64,000 bases of DNA. Origin: Ectocarpus siliculosus. Its lineage: Eukaryota > Sar > Phaeophyceae > Ectocarpales > Ectocarpaceae. Below, piece by piece: positions 63,318-64,000 of this stretch. The translations under genes and the position numbers were made by a program. The DNA lies in assembly GCA_000310025.1 (NCBI GenBank), contig FN649751.1, forward strand, positions 5,342,253-5,406,252, read 5' to 3'. How positions within the stretch are numbered: the first letter of the stretch is position 1; each line of letters starts with the position of its first letter. The notes below the pieces were generated by a model. It worked only from the letters and a program-made list of their open reading frames with translations, did no database searches and was not told where the DNA came from.

Positions 63318-64000
63318 GTGAGTCTTCTTTTGCGCAGACTAACGCCGGTCTCCAGCAGAGAAGGAAATTCAGATCAGTTTTCCGCGTCGTAGTGTCCTCC
63401 AACTCCAGTCATCATTTGGTTGTTGTTGCGTCTCGCAGTTCAGTCAGTCAGTCTTTTTCCAACCACGTTGTTTGTTTATTACGGCCCCGAACGCCTGCTG
63501 AATCAACCATTCGCCTAGCTGGCTAGCTAGATGGTGGTCTACAAGATACACAACATACATGCGAACACACAGAACGGCGCACATTTCCTTTCCTCCTGCC
63601 TTTTTTTTTTTTTCTTAAAATGACACCACGAAACTATCTCCATCATAGAAAAGAGTCTGAGACAGATTAGCAATGGATTCATAGCGTCAGAAAAGTACCT
63701 GTATGTCTACGATTTCCCAGACAGCATATAGGGACATCTCCCCTGCGGGTAACAGTCTTTTGTGTTGTCCATCTGTTTATTATTTGATTTATGCGAATCG
63801 TTTACACTTCTTTTTTTGGTGAAATCCGCGTGGTGGGCAACCTTGAGAGACGGAAAGAAGGTAAGAGCCTGAAAAGATACGAGAGACGAGAGCCGCCGCC
63901 GGACGACCGACCACCAACAACCCTCACCTTGCAGTCAACGGCTCCATACAACTATAATAAATAACTGTTAGTTGTATATATAGTGGTCCGATGCACCACC
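63318..64000. other. Nothing recognised to the window edge
   Basis: AT-richer than the exons, with a T run at about 63600-63613. A possible donor (GAAG|GTAAGAG) near 63860 hints at a further exon, but no supported frame was found. Confidence 0.4.

Overview
This is nuclear DNA from an intron-rich eukaryote, most likely a photosynthetic stramenopile of the brown-alga (Ectocarpus-like) type. Genes are split into many short exons by introns of about 0.3-1.7 kb. Coding exons are GC-rich and splice sites are clear. The lineage call is an inference: it rests on gene architecture, strand alternation, a large share of repeat-bearing non-coding DNA and one protein with a plausible plastid-targeting leader. 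No marker gene settles it. All gene models were joined by hand from exon homology, GT/GC-AG sites and reading-frame phase, so boundaries may be off by 1-2 bases.

Layout: 1-2975 holds poor-quality homopolymer sequence and a tRNA-like relic. UDP-glucose pyrophosphorylase (-) spans 2976-10468. An iron-ADH-fold dehydrogenase without its metal ligands (-) spans 11551-14407, 5' end unresolved. A tail-anchored FKBP prolyl isomerase (-) spans 18182-20553. The mitochondrial Fe-S co-chaperone HSCB (+) spans 20756-22469. A small PH-domain protein with a myristoylation-type N-terminus (-) spans 23327-26606. A DEAH-box RNA helicase with an RS domain (+) spans 26948-30966. A GRAM-VASt (Aster/LAM-type) sterol-transfer protein (-) spans 32327-41856. 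The C-terminal part of a KEA/KefB-type K+/H+ antiporter (+) runs from 43228 towards a 100-N gap at 45352-45451. An unrecognised, possibly plastid-targeted protein (-) spans 46900-52752. The spliceosome factor CWC22 (+) spans 53452-60715. A possible secreted-protein first exon lies at 63267.

From FKBP onward the genes alternate strands strictly, giving four divergent pairs with intergenic gaps of about 0.2, 0.34, 1.4 and 0.7 kb, and convergent pairs between them. The genes do not form one pathway: they cover sugar-nucleotide, Fe-S, splicing, lipid-transfer and ion-transport functions.

The most notable non-genic content is a MITE family with about 54-bp terminal inverted repeats. It has five members here; four lie in introns, and two are 221-bp copies in opposite orientation differing at one base. 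Other points are an 8-mer (ACAGCAGT/ACTGCTGT) present about 40 times, almost always outside exons; a tandem duplication that makes a decoy copy of the helicase motif V exon start; and three GC-AG introns.
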